From: Candidatus Zixiibacteriota bacterium
GTDB lineage: Bacteria > Zixibacteria > MSB-5A5 > UM-FILTER-46-8
Assembly (NCBI GenBank): GCA_014730345.1
Contig: WJIJ01000076.1
Location: forward strand, 1 to 37,316
Direction of reading: 5' to 3'
Length of the DNA stretch: 37,316 bases
A model generated the notes under the pieces. That model made no database searches, had not been told where the DNA came from, and saw nothing but the letters and a program-made list of their open reading frames with translations. The translations under genes were made by a program, and so were the position numbers. Positions 9,165 to 20,600 of this stretch are shown in pieces (positions within the stretch are counted from its first letter, which is position 1; every line of letters begins with the position of its first letter).

Positions 9165-12100
9165 TTAATCTCCGGAACCGACAAAATGATACCCCGACCA
9201 GCGATAGCTCTGTTCCAGCAATCGTTCATTTTTCACTAACCGCTGGGCATTTGAAAACGCCCGCAGTATACCGGTTTTTTCGAGTTCATGGAAATACTCT
9301 TTAAAGAAATACGCCCCGTCGAAATCATCGATATTCCAGTATGGCATGATAAATCCTTTATATCCCGCGCTTAACATCAACCGCCAGGCAATTGACAGCT
9401 TTCCGGGAGACATACCAACCGGTAGGAACCCAACACCCGCAAGGTCCGCGTAATAACCCGACGCCTTCCTGGCAGAAAGGATATCTTTTAATCTCAGGCC
9501 GGATGAATCATCCACACCAACGCCATTTATCATGTAATAAAGCGGAGTTCCCGCCTTTTCTTCCAGCCCGGAAACAGAAAGAGTAAAATCAACATTTGCC
9601 GAATCCGGAACGGAATCTGTTCCTTTTTCCTTTAAATCCAATTTTCCCCGGATTTTCACCCTCTCCATGGTCATGCCGTAATAATCGACGACCTTCTTAT
9701 CTCCGCTGCTAAATGAAATAGTCATCGGCTCGGAAGTTAGCGCTGAATCGGGGATTGGCTGGATATCATACAGCGATGGATAAATATTTACTTCCGGTAT
9801 TCCCGGTTTGGTCATAGCGTAAATAAGGTGGTTAAACGGCATTGGGGATGTCATTCCCAGCGGTATTACCGACATCTTTTCCATCGTTTTAAGCGAATCT
9901 TCCAATCCCGTGAAAAGAATCCCTGTCAAAGAGGAGTCTATCTCCGATGTCCCCGCCAATGAAATTATACGGTAATATAACTGACGATTCAACTCACGGA
10001 TATCTTCCTCCAGTTCTTGTTTGAACGCCGATATTTCTCCATCGGCAAGGAAAAAGCGGTAAAGCTCATCGCCCGCGGTATAATAGAAAATTAACGGTTT
10101 CGCTTTTGAAACCTCTAATATGAAATCGAAATCAACTGGAGGAACATCGCAAATGAGGTAAACACCCATGTTAATTTCGGCAAGCCTGTTTATAACATTT
10201 TTATAATCTTGCTCAAAGAATTCTCCCTCAAATCTCACCGCCGCCGAATCTTCCCTGTTCAACCTTGCCAAATTCGCCAGCGCGTTCAACTGCTCCCGGT
10301 AACCGCCTATCGCGGACACCAGCGAATCCACCCTCGGATTTTTAAATTCGATATCGAAACTCGATATAACCGATACCTGCCGGTAATGCGCCGCTTTCTG
10401 GAAAGATTCCAATGCCAGGCGGCTATCGCCGTCCTGATAGTAACTTCTCCCCAGCAACTCGTAGACATCCCCGGGATCAAATGGTAAACGCGACCTGTAA
10501 ATCTCGTTGCGCGTTTTTACCGGCGCCGACTCCAGCGCTTTTTGCGCCCTCTGAAGGTACTCCACCGATTCCTCGGTATCCTTCTTCGAATAACGGACTT
10601 TCGCCAGCAGGTAGAGCGTCCTCCAGTATATATCAGGAAAATTCGCCAGCTCCTTGTCGGCCAGCATATCCCGGAGAACATCCTGCGCCGAAGAGGTCTT
10701 TCCCGTCGAGTCCATTATATACGCCGTCACCAGGTCCCGTTTCGACGAATAAAAGGGATTTCCCAGCCCGGTTACCAGCGAATCAGCCTCTTCCAAAACT
10801 TTTTCAGCGGAATCCCATCCTTCCTCAAACCCGGCGGCTGCCGCCAAATCAAGGAGCATCTCGATACGCGGTTCCTCTTTTTTCTCCCCGGCGGAATATG
10901 TCAGCGCCAGCCGGAAATGGTCTACCGCCGCTTTATAATAGCCTCTCCGCAGGTAATGCCGGGCGAGGTTTTCGGCGAATACCGTTTTATGCAGTTCTGA
11001 TTCGACCTCCTCGGCAGTTTCCAGACCTTCCCGCAGTAAATCCTCACCCTCCTCACTCATCCCCGAGTAGATTAATATCAACGCTTCAATCAGTTTCGAA
11101 TCGAGATAACCGGAAGGTTCATCCGCGGAGAAATAATACCCCGAAGCGAACCGAGCCATCTCCAGCGCGTTATCAAAATCACCGTTTCCCCACATAGCCG
11201 ATGCCAATAGCTGAGCGCACCGCGCGGCGTTGGCGGTATCATCTATTCCCATGAAATAATCGTATGCTTTCAGCGCCGCCCTTCGGGCTTTTTCGTACAA
11301 ACCCAGGCGGAAGTACGCCGTGCTCAAAAGCTGGTCAGCGGCGGCTACGCTGTCCGCGCTTGCGTAACGGCCCAGGTATTCTTCTGCCTTCTCCAGCGAA
11401 TTAGATGATTCCAGATATTTGCCCTGGTTCAACAACAACGTCCCCCTTACATAATAGACATGCGCCAGCACTACGCTGTCGGCCGCTCTGTTGGCGATTG
11501 CCAGCGCCGAATCCGCCTCCCGCAGCCCCCTGAAGAAATTGCCATCCCGGTTATACAGGTCAGCAATTTTCAGGAAACCCTCCGCGGATGTATCAGTGGT
11601 GTCGCCGATTTCGTTCTTGAACGCGTAATACATCCGGTGATATGCCGCCGCCTTTGTGAAAAACCGTCCTCCCTCGGATATCACCCTGAGCAACATGTAC
11701 GATTCGAGCTGACCCTGTTCGTCCTCCCGCTTACGCTGTATGCGCATAATCTTCTTCTGGTAATCCTCGGCAAGGGCAAACTTTTCAGATTTGAATGCCG
11801 CGTTGACCGCGCCGCCGAGAATGGCTATAATTTTGTCATCATCAAGCTCAAGTTTATCGGTCAGGAAATAGGCGTTTTCATAATATTCCAGCGCGTCCGG
11901 CCAGCTTCCCTCCCTCTGAGCTATAATCGCTTTCTGGATAATCCGGTTGAACTGCTCCCGCGCGTACTCAAGCTCTTCATCATTGGTCATCCCCTTGTAT
12001 CCCAACAACTCGAAACTGCTCCAGTAATTGTAGCCCGGATATCTCTCCCGTATATCATATCTCGCCGCTCCCACCGCTCCGGCAACGTTGTAATCATCGA

Positions 12101-15100
12101 GATAAGAGATACAGAGCTGGGCAAACTGGTTGAAAACCGAATCGGGGACTTTTTCACGGGTAAGGACAATTGACGGCGCTCCCGCGTAATTAAGCGCCGC
12201 CTGCAACGCGGGGAGGGTCTCGTATGCTTTATCCACATGTCCCGTATTTAAGATAGCCGCCTCGCAGTTCAACTCGAACGTTAAAAAGTCGCTCAGTCTT
12301 CGGCCTCCGGCGGGAGTAACCAGCCGGGTCCCTAACGGAAATCCGGTTTGCGGCTCCATCCCGTCATGGAAAACCAGCACACCGTAATTAGCTAACGCCG
12401 ATGGTATGCTGTCCTCCCCCGCCCAGGCGAACTCCCCCCATTTCTCCGCTTCCCCGGGACCGGATATTACCATCACACCTTCGGATGGCACTCTCCGGTT
12501 CTGATATCCGTTGACCGCCATCACCGCGCTTGAAGAGATCGAATAATCGCACATATCCGCCAGCGCCAGACCATCACGCCCTATCCTCGAAAACGGTATA
12601 TCATAAAGAAATCCGTCGGGTATCAATACCGCATAACCGACATTCTCGATATCCTCCTGGAATTCGGCGAACATCAAATCAAAAAGAAGCGATGAAGCCT
12701 CATCAAGGCTGTCACTGTCCAGCGAATTGTTAGCGATAAACACCAAACCCTCCAGTGAATCCTCATCTATCTCCCGGAACTGAAAAGTAACACTGTCACC
12801 GTTATGCTTCCATATCCCCAGTCCGTCATCGAAAACATGATACTCCAGCAACAATCCTTCATCCTCGCCCAGCAGGACCGATACCATGCTGTCATCGGGC
12901 GTTGTTGGATATATCAATGGCGACAACGATGGGAAATTCTCGATTATCTTTTTCAATTCCTCATCGAGTTCGATGCTCATATCTCCAAGCTCCACCTTCA
13001 GCGAATCCAGCGCGTTTTTCTCCTCGATAGTCAAATTATCGAGGCGGACCTCGTACGCTCGTATCATTGTACCCAGCGAATCGACCATCTCATCGAGGTA
13101 GCTGATATTCGTCCAGTAGACCTTATGAAGCTCGCTTCGGAAATCCCGTACCGGGTAGCGCGCGAACTCGCCGGCTAAACTCATGGAACGGTACAGTTCC
13201 ATCGCCTCGAACGCTTTCCGTTCTTCTCCCCGGTCTATCAAGTATTTAAGGTAGATTTCGTATGATTTCCTCAGTGAATATTCTTCTTCAGGAAGCGCGA
13301 ATGGGTTTTTAGCCCCGCGTATCGTCTTCAGTATCTCCGCCGATGAGTTAAAATACTCATCTTCCCTGTAACTCTGTGGATTGGTAATTCCTAAATCGAG
13401 GTTGATCCTCCACAGGAGGTCATTGTAACCATTTTCCCGGGCCAGTCTTTGCGCCTGGTTCAATTGATTATCCGCCAGTTCATAATCCTTCTTGTGGGCG
13501 TACACAAGCCCTTTGTTCCTCCTTATCGCGGTCTGCGAATAGGTGTCCTTTAATATCGATGCTATCTCATCGGCGACATTGAAATACTCCACCGCCTTCT
13601 CCAGCAGGACATCGGAACTATCCTCGCTTTCGATTCCCATCGCCTCCAGGTAGAACCCCGATGCCAGCGCGCAATAGGAATACATCTTCAGAGGCGACGC
13701 CGCCCCCGGAAGTTCGGTCAGCCCATCGCTCAAATGCCTTTCTATCTTTTTTATCTCTCCCCGGGGGTAACCTTCTCTTAATTCCGGTATCGAAAGCAAA
13801 AGGTTATAGAGGTTTATCGCGTTAATCGCCACTCCCGGCAAAAGCTCGGCGTCCTCCGCTAAATCGATAGCCCTGCGGTAGTACGCCGCCGCCGAATCCG
13901 GGTTCCCGGAATAAAGGAACAGATTCGCCAGCTCATTGGCGGTTATACCCGCCGCCTTGTCATCATCGCTGTCTCTCTCCAGTTCAATCTTGTCTTTCAT
14001 CCATACCGCCGCCGAATCTATCTTGCCCAGTTCGCTGTAACTGCGGGAGATGTAGCTTCTCAGCAACCGCTGGTTCAGATTATATGGAAAACCACGCGGA
14101 TAAAAAGAACCGCCGATCTTGAATTCCTCAAGCTCCGCCAACTGGAAATACTCCGGTATAAGGATGAACCTCCCCATCAATTTCCCGCGCGTTTTCAAAT
14201 CGGTGCGGGGGCTAAGCGATGAGTAAATTGAATCGGATATCGATGCGTACTTTATGCAACTACGGTATTCACGGTCTATATATTCATTCGCCGCCAGCGC
14301 TTTATGCACCTGCGCGATGCCCTTTTTATCTTCGCGTGATTTATAAATATCGAGAACCTGGTCGAAATAATATCGTGATTCATCGAAATCCTCCATCAGC
14401 ATATAGACAAGCCCCAGCTTGCGGAAAATCCGCAGGCGGAAATTAGTATCCCCCTTCCTCTCGGCAATTCTCAACAACTGTTCCATACAGTCTGTAGCAA
14501 TAAATAGGCTGTCTATCTGCATCGCCGCGTCCCCCAGGTTCCAGAGGAAATCTATCTTCAATTTTTCATCCCCCCCCTTCTCCACGAACTGGTAACACCG
14601 GTCATAATACGAGTATGCCTGCGAGAATTGACCGATATGGTAATAACCGGTCGCGAGATTCAGGTAAAGATGATACTCGACCTTTTCCGGTGTTTCTTCA
14701 CCGATAGTTTCTATCCCCAGCAGGGAGACATCGATAGCCCTCTCCGCAAACCCGCTTTCCTCTGCCTCCATTCCCGCAACCTCCATCTTCAGGTACACCT
14801 CTCCGAGGGCTACGTACGGAAATATCCATTCAAAATATTCCTCGTTTAAATCCTCCAGCAACTCCTTCGCGTCTCTTAACCTGCTCTTCGAACCGCTTTG
14901 GTCATACCGGGAAATTAAAAGTATGCTCTTTCCGTAAAGGAAACCCCGGTCTTCCTCGTTTGAGTCCAGCCACCGGTCATATCCCTTATCCGCGTAGGAA
15001 AGGTCATCGAGAGCTTCACAGCATTTAACGAATCCCCAATGGCAGTCACCCCTATCGGAAAACCGTCCTATCAATTCCTCGAATTTTATCCGTGCCTTGC

Positions 15101-17051
15101 TGTACTCGCCGGAATTGAAAATGGAATCAGCTTCCTTCAGATATGTCCGGTACAAAATCTCCTCGGCGCTTTCATAGAGCTGGTTGGACAACCCATCTGC
15201 ATCGAGCAACTCATTAAGCTCCGATATACCGGTCTGTCTATCACCCGCGATAATGCTCAGCTCCGCCGCGTTCAAACGCGCCTTAGCGCTTATTTCACCG
15301 GTACCCGGATAGGAAAGGTAAACCGATGTGAACTGGTCAATCGCCCCTAAAAGATTCCCCCGGTCACGGTATGCCTTCCCGATTTCAAACTCTCCCCGCG
15401 CCTGCAATACCTGGTTATCCGGGAACTCCCTCAACAACGCCCGTATACCCTCAACCCTCTCATTGACCGGCGCATCCGAGTACTGGTAGATAGCATAGTT
15501 CACCGCGCTGTCGGTAAATGCGTTCGCTTCCGGGAATTCCCTTATTGTATTTATATAGTTGCGGGCGTTGGAAAGCCTGTCCTCCGGATTAATAGTACGA
15601 TATACATCCACAATCCGCAGATGCGATTCACAAACTACATCCACTATATCTGGATAATTTTCCGCCGCCAGGTTGAATGAATAAAGAGCGTCCTCAAAAT
15701 TGCCATAGCGGAAATTCACCATGCCCCGCAGGTAATATGCCTCCGCTTCAACCCGCCTGTCGCCGGCATAATCCTCAAGTATATCATCTATCGCCCGCAA
15801 TGCCCTGCGCGTGGCCGCCCTGCTGTCCAACTCCCATCTTTTTTCCGTGTCCAGTTCAACCAGGTACAGTTCGGCGAGCCCCTTCAAAGTCGAATCGGCA
15901 TCGCTTTCGGTTATCGACTCCCATGTACGTTGCGCTTCTCGGTACAACCCCTCCCGCATATACAAATATCCGCAACGCAGAAACGCCTCCATGGCCGCCG
16001 GTTCATCCGGGTACAATTTATAATACGATTCAAGATACTGTATCGCCGCCAGCCTTTGATATCTCTCCGGCGCCCCCGAAAGATTCTCCGAATATGTAAC
16101 CAGCGATTCGGGATATGAATAAATATTCAGCAAACGCCCCATATCAAACCGGGCTACATTTTCCTCCCCGTTGTCATCCACGGCAACATACGCCCATTTG
16201 TTCTCAATCCCCGGTCTCGGGTAGGAAACTCCCGTCTCCCTGAATATAAGTTTCACCGATTCCTGCTTATCGCGGAAATATCCGCAGACCAGGGGAGAAT
16301 CATCGATATTCAATGCCCCGTCGCCATTGGTATCCACGGCATATTTTGTATAATAGATAATATTCCCCCCCGGGGAGAAGTGGGGGTGCATCACCGGACC
16401 ATCGCCGGTATCAAGATATTCTATATTCCCCTGCAGGTCCGACACCGCGAGTATATTGTTATGCCCCAGACCGGTAGTATCAAGGGCGATATAAGCGATG
16501 TAATTGCCGTCGGGAGACCAGCATGGATTTATTCCTCCGTTAATAGTGATCCGCCGGACATCTTTTCCGTTGGCATCCGCTACATATATATCCTGTTGAC
16601 CGGGCAGATCCCTGTCGGAACTGAACGCTATCAGTTTCTTCTCCGGTGAAACGGCCGGTTCGATATCATAGCCCTTATTTTCGGTAATCCGCCGGGTCGA
16701 ACCTGTTGAAATAGTATAGCGGTATATCTCCCCTAATGCGTCATCCCGCCGGGATACGAAATAAACCGACTTGCCATTCGACGCCCAGCACGGGCTGTAA
16801 TCCGCCGAAGTATGATTGGTCAGCCGGACCGGGATGCCCCGGCCGGTGGATTTAATGTATATATTGAAATCACCATCCCTGCCGGTCGTAAACGCTATCT
16901 TATCCCCCCTCGGCGAAACCGACGGCTCAAAATCTATCCCCGGGTGCCCGGTTACCTTCTTCAGCACCGGTATAAACTCCTCATAAGCGCGCGCGTTGCC
17001 GGGAAGAAACAGCGGAATTATAAACAGCATGTATATTAAAAATCTTATCAT
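9165..17051 (-). CDS. Giant secreted protein: TolB/WD40-like propeller, long TPR arrays, and two divergent CHAT-like domains
   Basis: Signal peptide MIRFLIYMLFIIPLFLPGNARA; propeller repeats (DFEPSVSPRGDKIAFTTGRDGDFNIYI; DYSPCWASNGKSVYFVSRRDD; DIEPAVSPEKKLIAFSSDRD; NPCWSPDGNYIAYI); many TPRs; CHAT-like segments at about 12.9-11.98 kb and about 10.2-9.17 kb. Start chosen at 17051 (ATGA overlap with upstream stop at 17048); ORF track gives 17081. Confidence 0.85.
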   Translation of the reverse strand: MIRFLIYMLFIIPLFLPGNARAYEEFIPVLKKVTGHPGIDFEPSVSPRGDKIAFTTGRDGDFNIYIKSTGRGIPVRLTNHTSADYSPCWASNGKSVYFVSRRDDALGEIYRYTISTGSTRRITENKGYDIEPAVSPEKKLIAFSSDRDLPGQQDIYVADANGKDVRRITINGGINPCWSPDGNYIAYIALDTTGLGHNNILAVSDLQGNIEYLDTGDGPVMHPHFSPGGNIIYYTKYAVDTNGDGALNIDDSPLVCGYFRDKQESVKLIFRETGVSYPRPGIENKWAYVAVDDNGEENVARFDMGRLLNIYSYPESLVTYSENLSGAPERYQRLAAIQYLESYYKLYPDEPAAMEAFLRCGYLYMREGLYREAQRTWESITESDADSTLKGLAELYLVELDTEKRWELDSRAATRRALRAIDDILEDYAGDRRVEAEAYYLRGMVNFRYGNFEDALYSFNLAAENYPDIVDVVCESHLRIVDVYRTINPEDRLSNARNYINTIREFPEANAFTDSAVNYAIYQYSDAPVNERVEGIRALLREFPDNQVLQARGEFEIGKAYRDRGNLLGAIDQFTSVYLSYPGTGEISAKARLNAAELSIIAGDRQTGISELNELLDADGLSNQLYESAEEILYRTYLKEADSIFNSGEYSKARIKFEELIGRFSDRGDCHWGFVKCCEALDDLSYADKGYDRWLDSNEEDRGFLYGKSILLISRYDQSGSKSRLRDAKELLEDLNEEYFEWIFPYVALGEVYLKMEVAGMEAEESGFAERAIDVSLLGIETIGEETPEKVEYHLYLNLATGYYHIGQFSQAYSYYDRCYQFVEKGGDEKLKIDFLWNLGDAAMQIDSLFIATDCMEQLLRIAERKGDTNFRLRIFRKLGLVYMLMEDFDESRYYFDQVLDIYKSREDKKGIAQVHKALAANEYIDREYRSCIKYASISDSIYSSLSPRTDLKTRGKLMGRFILIPEYFQLAELEEFKIGGSFYPRGFPYNLNQRLLRSYISRSYSELGKIDSAAVWMKDKIELERDSDDDKAAGITANELANLFLYSGNPDSAAAYYRRAIDLAEDAELLPGVAINAINLYNLLLSIPELREGYPRGEIKKIERHLSDGLTELPGAASPLKMYSYCALASGFYLEAMGIESEDSSDVLLEKAVEYFNVADEIASILKDTYSQTAIRRNKGLVYAHKKDYELADNQLNQAQRLARENGYNDLLWRINLDLGITNPQSYREDEYFNSSAEILKTIRGAKNPFALPEEEYSLRKSYEIYLKYLIDRGEERKAFEAMELYRSMSLAGEFARYPVRDFRSELHKVYWTNISYLDEMVDSLGTMIRAYEVRLDNLTIEEKNALDSLKVELGDMSIELDEELKKIIENFPSLSPLIYPTTPDDSMVSVLLGEDEGLLLEYHVFDDGLGIWKHNGDSVTFQFREIDEDSLEGLVFIANNSLDSDSLDEASSLLFDLMFAEFQEDIENVGYAVLIPDGFLYDIPFSRIGRDGLALADMCDYSISSSAVMAVNGYQNRRVPSEGVMVISGPGEAEKWGEFAWAGEDSIPSALANYGVLVFHDGMEPQTGFPLGTRLVTPAGGRRLSDFLTFELNCEAAILNTGHVDKAYETLPALQAALNYAGAPSIVLTREKVPDSVFNQFAQLCISYLDDYNVAGAVGAARYDIRERYPGYNYWSSFELLGYKGMTNDEELEYAREQFNRIIQKAIIAQREGSWPDALEYYENAYFLTDKLELDDDKIIAILGGAVNAAFKSEKFALAEDYQKKIMRIQRKREDEQGQLESYMLLRVISEGGRFFTKAAAYHRMYYAFKNEIGDTTDTSAEGFLKIADLYNRDGNFFRGLREADSALAIANRAADSVVLAHVYYVRGTLLLNQGKYLESSNSLEKAEEYLGRYASADSVAAADQLLSTAYFRLGLYEKARRAALKAYDYFMGIDDTANAARCAQLLASAMWGNGDFDNALEMARFASGYYFSADEPSGYLDSKLIEALILIYSGMSEEGEDLLREGLETAEEVESELHKTVFAENLARHYLRRGYYKAAVDHFRLALTYSAGEKKEEPRIEMLLDLAAAAGFEEGWDSAEKVLEEADSLVTGLGNPFYSSKRDLVTAYIMDSTGKTSSAQDVLRDMLADKELANFPDIYWRTLYLLAKVRYSKKDTEESVEYLQRAQKALESAPVKTRNEIYRSRLPFDPGDVYELLGRSYYQDGDSRLALESFQKAAHYRQVSVISSFDIEFKNPRVDSLVSAIGGYREQLNALANLARLNREDSAAVRFEGEFFEQDYKNVINRLAEINMGVYLICDVPPVDFDFILEVSKAKPLIFYYTAGDELYRFFLADGEISAFKQELEEDIRELNRQLYYRIISLAGTSEIDSSLTGILFTGLEDSLKTMEKMSVIPLGMTSPMPFNHLIYAMTKPGIPEVNIYPSLYDIQPIPDSALTSEPMTISFSSGDKKVVDYYGMTMERVKIRGKLDLKEKGTDSVPDSANVDFTLSVSGLEEKAGTPLYYMINGVGVDDSSGLRLKDILSARKASGYYADLAGVGFLPVGMSPGKLSIAWRLMLSAGYKGFIMPYWNIDDFDGAYFFKEYFHELEKTGILRAFSNAQRLVKNERLLEQSYRWSGYHFVGSGD

Positions 17052-17665
17052 TCGCCTATCGTAACTTCTTTGACTCTCCATTCGCCGGACTCACCCTGAA
17101 CCATCCTGCCCGCCTTCTCCTCACCGATATTTTTAGCCGCGAATATACGCTGAACCTGAGGGAGATCTTCTTCGGTTAAATCCGCCCTCAATGTTATTAC
17201 CCGGTCCATCAACACTCCCCGCGCCGAATTCTCCTCCTCGACCACAAGCTCCAGCACGCGCCGGTCGGCATCCGGAAGAGACCCGGCTTTATCCTCGAAA
17301 ATATGCAGTAACCCGTCTGAACCCTCCCCCGCTACCTGCAGGTCCTTGAATTTCTCGATATCGTCATAATTAAACCTCTGCCGGGCAAGCGCGTTAAGAT
17401 ACTCTATTCGACTGCTGTCAGCTTCCACCAACGCGCTTTCGCCCGCTAATGAGTCCGACAGCGAACTGCGGTAGCTCTGGTACAGACCTCCATCCGCCGC
17501 GGGAAGGTATATGTCCCTCGTGGAAAGTTTATACTGCCCCAGCAGTTGATGCTCCAGCACCGTCTTTTCTCCGGTAACGGTAATCTCAGGCGGCTTGACC
17601 GTGCAGGAAACTATCATCACGCAAGCATAAACAATCACCACTATAACAACTTTAATATTGTCCAT
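17048..17665 (-). CDS. Lipoprotein with DUF1318/YdbL-like C-terminal domain
   Basis: Lipobox VMIVSCTVKPPEITVTGEKT; C-terminal EEENSARGVLMDRVITLRADLTEEDLPQVQRIFAAKNIGEEKAGRMVQGESGEWRVKE resembles the E. coli YdbL C-terminus (..VDDIARLAGQKLVARAKPGEYVQGINGQWLRK, recalled). RBS-like AAGGAGAA just upstream of ATG 17665; the ORF track's 17689 start overlaps the previous gene. Confidence 0.6.
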   Translation of the reverse strand: MDNIKVVIVVIVYACVMIVSCTVKPPEITVTGEKTVLEHQLLGQYKLSTRDIYLPAADGGLYQSYRSSLSDSLAGESALVEADSSRIEYLNALARQRFNYDDIEKFKDLQVAGEGSDGLLHIFEDKAGSLPDADRRVLELVVEEENSARGVLMDRVITLRADLTEEDLPQVQRIFAAKNIGEEKAGRMVQGESGEWRVKEVTIGE

Positions 17666-17678
17666 CGAGATTCTCCTT

Positions 17679-20600
17679 CTATTCCTCAACCGGAGTTGCC
17701 GCCGCCGCTTTCATCAGCGCCTGCAACTGCTTTCTGTCATATTCCACCGGCATGGTTACCGCTCCAATCCGCAGGTACTTCGCGAAGAACGGCTGGTCCA
17801 TGTCAATTGACGGATTCACGTTCCCGTGCTTGATTTTCATCGACAGGCTCTTCGGTTGATAACTTATATCCAGGAAAAGAAACTTTCTATCCATCAGTTT
17901 ACGGGTCTCGGCGATACTTATATCGGTGCCCGTGGGATCCAGGAAATCCAACAGACGCTTGGTCGCCCGCGGCCCGATTTTTGTAATATTCACCTGCCCC
18001 TCAAGTTCGAAATCCTCCTCGGGACTCACCAGCCCCCTGCCGGTCAATGACAGGTCCCCGGAGATATCCGCCCTGCTGGAAACATCTTTACTCCCTACCA
18101 GCTTGTCAAAATTGACCGCCGACATCTGTAAATTAGCGGAATACTTCAAACTGTCCAGCTTCATCACTTCCTCTGCGAAATCAATCCCGCTCAGGTCAAT
18201 ATAAAAATCCCCGATTAAATTGCCTCCGTAGACATCGGTGTACAACCGCCGGGCGACTATCCGTCCGTTGTTTATCTCCGTCTCCAAACTGAAATTCTCG
18301 ATAAACACCCTGCCTGTCTCCAGTTTCTGGAAACTGAGTATGCCCAAATCCTCCTCGGTCCCGTAAAACTTCGCCTGTTCGAAATCGAGTATGTTCAATC
18401 TCTCCTTAAAACGCCTTTCCGATACAAGCCGCAGGTTCTCCATGGAAATCTTCTGCTCGAACGGCATCCTTCCCGATATCGAACTTATGGAAGCCACCTC
18501 CGGATATTCGACAGATAGCCCGAATGGATTTATGGAACCTCGCATGAACATTGTGCTGTCATCCATTCGCAAATCGCACCATCCCTCGATACGCCCCTTT
18601 ATCACCGCCGTATCATACACCGGTAAATCATCCTGAGTGTACAAACTCAGATGCGTGTATAAGTCCATCTTGAACGCCTCCCCCATCTCGAAACTTCCCC
18701 GTGAAGATAGTTGCATACTGTGTGATTTAACATCAACATCGACCCCGCTCCAGCTTAGCAGTGAATCCTGATACGTAACAGTGTACTTGCCCTCAATATC
18801 TGCCATAGGCACCATCAAAGAATCATCGACAGTGAATCTATTCATGTTCAAATCACCGCGGGCGCGTAATATATCATTGAAATAGTTGAATTTGGCGTTA
18901 GTGCGAATACCCGATGACGAGAACGCGTACAGCTCAACCGACAATGTGTCAATTGATGATTCCGCGTCTCCATTTGCGGAGATAACCATTTCTTCATCTT
19001 TCCCGGTTTCCACCTCCACACTGCACCTCACCGACGATTGTCCATCCAGCTCCACCTCACCGAGAGAATCGCGCATAGCCGAGGGGATGAAATCCTGCAG
19101 GTAATCATGGTAGATATTCGCTTCCAGCGATGCTTTAACCGACATTTCCGGCTCCATTGCTATAACCGCTCCCCCCGTTGCATCGAACAGTTCCGGCGAA
19201 CCCATGAACATATCATCGATACTGAAATATGTGTATCCACTGTTCATCCTGCCAGCCAAACGGAGGCTCACCGGAAGCTCCGGTATAAACAGGCTGTCCT
19301 CCTCAAGGGTGATGAAAATTTCATTCGCCGAAAACGATGAATTCGCGCTCCATGAAACTCCCCGGGTTGCGACATTGATACTCATTACGCCGTACCCCCG
19401 GTATTCCGAGTATGGCAGTTGTTCGATATCTATATTGAGCATACTTATAGACAGGCTCATGGCTCCCTCCGGGGGAATCCCGCCGTTGATTTGGACATCA
19501 CACTTCATCCCTTTTCCCCATAAATCATCAACTGACAATTCCGCCGACAGCGAATCGGGCATGAACAGCGAATCGAGCGACCCGCCCGCCGCGAGCGTAA
19601 TGCCCGGCGCAAAAATATCAGTAGTATCGTCCAGCGCGTAATTAATCGAATCGACCTCCCCATTTATATCTATCACATAACCAGCCCTGTCCCCCGACAT
19701 GATACCATCAAAACCGGATGACACATTTATCTCCCCAACGCTTATCCCCTGCTCCGGTATAGACAGCCTGACATCGTTTAGAGAAATATCCCCGCTCATC
19801 TTCATTCCCGGGTAACGCTCGTTGCTGACCATCGAAAAAGAATTGCTGTTAACCTTTCCTTCTATTTCTATTCCGGCGAACATATCATCCAGTATCCCGC
19901 TAATTTCCCGAAGGTCCAGATTCAACCGGTCAACCGCTATCTCCATGGGAAGTATACTGTCGCCTTCCGCGAATCCCATTTTAAACGCTCCCCTCAACCG
20001 GTTATACCTGCCTATATCTATCTCTATTCCGGGTATATCAAGCTCTGAATTAATACCATCGTATGAAACCGGGGTGGAAAGGTACGCGCTGGAAACAAGT
20101 TCGAGCGAATCGATAGTCGCGTAAAGCGGCCCGCAACTCAATGATAATTCACCGCTGGCGCTCGGCCCCGGAGACAACTCCGCTTCCAACCGAAGCTCCG
20201 CCGGAGCTTTGTATTCCATAAATCCCGCGGTGTCCGCGTAACCATACAGAATATTAATCCTGTTGCTCTTTTCCACAGTCAACTCGACATGACCATAAAT
20301 CGAATCAAGCGTCGGTACATAAAGCTCATTAACCGTCAAGTTCAATCCATCGACATATATCCTCTGCGGTCCCGTCGTTCTCGCTTTTAGATTCTTGATG
20401 ACGAACCTGTCCAGCTTTATCTCCACCGGAAGTTCCGACGATGCCGTATCGGCTTCTACTTCCTCCAGCATCGAATCCTCCGCCGGCAAACTATCCTCCA
20501 GCGTTTTCAACCACGAAAGATCCAACTCGCCATCGGGATCGAAACGCAAATTCGCCACCGGGTCTATCAACTGCATCCCGGTAATCTCCAATTTCCCCGC

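Noticed and set aside
10412-11197. Long proline-rich plus-strand ORF (261 aa) and neighbouring plus ORFs between 9.4 and 17 kb
   Set aside because: Antisense shadows of the giant minus-strand ORF; composition (Pro/Arg/Ser) typical of reverse-strand reading of GC-rich codons, with no recognisable domains.
9165-17051. TPR-CHAT protein as a Craspase (gRAMP/Csx29) component
   Set aside because: The protein has a signal peptide, a TolB-like propeller and apparently inactive CHAT sites, and there is no CRISPR array or effector nearby.
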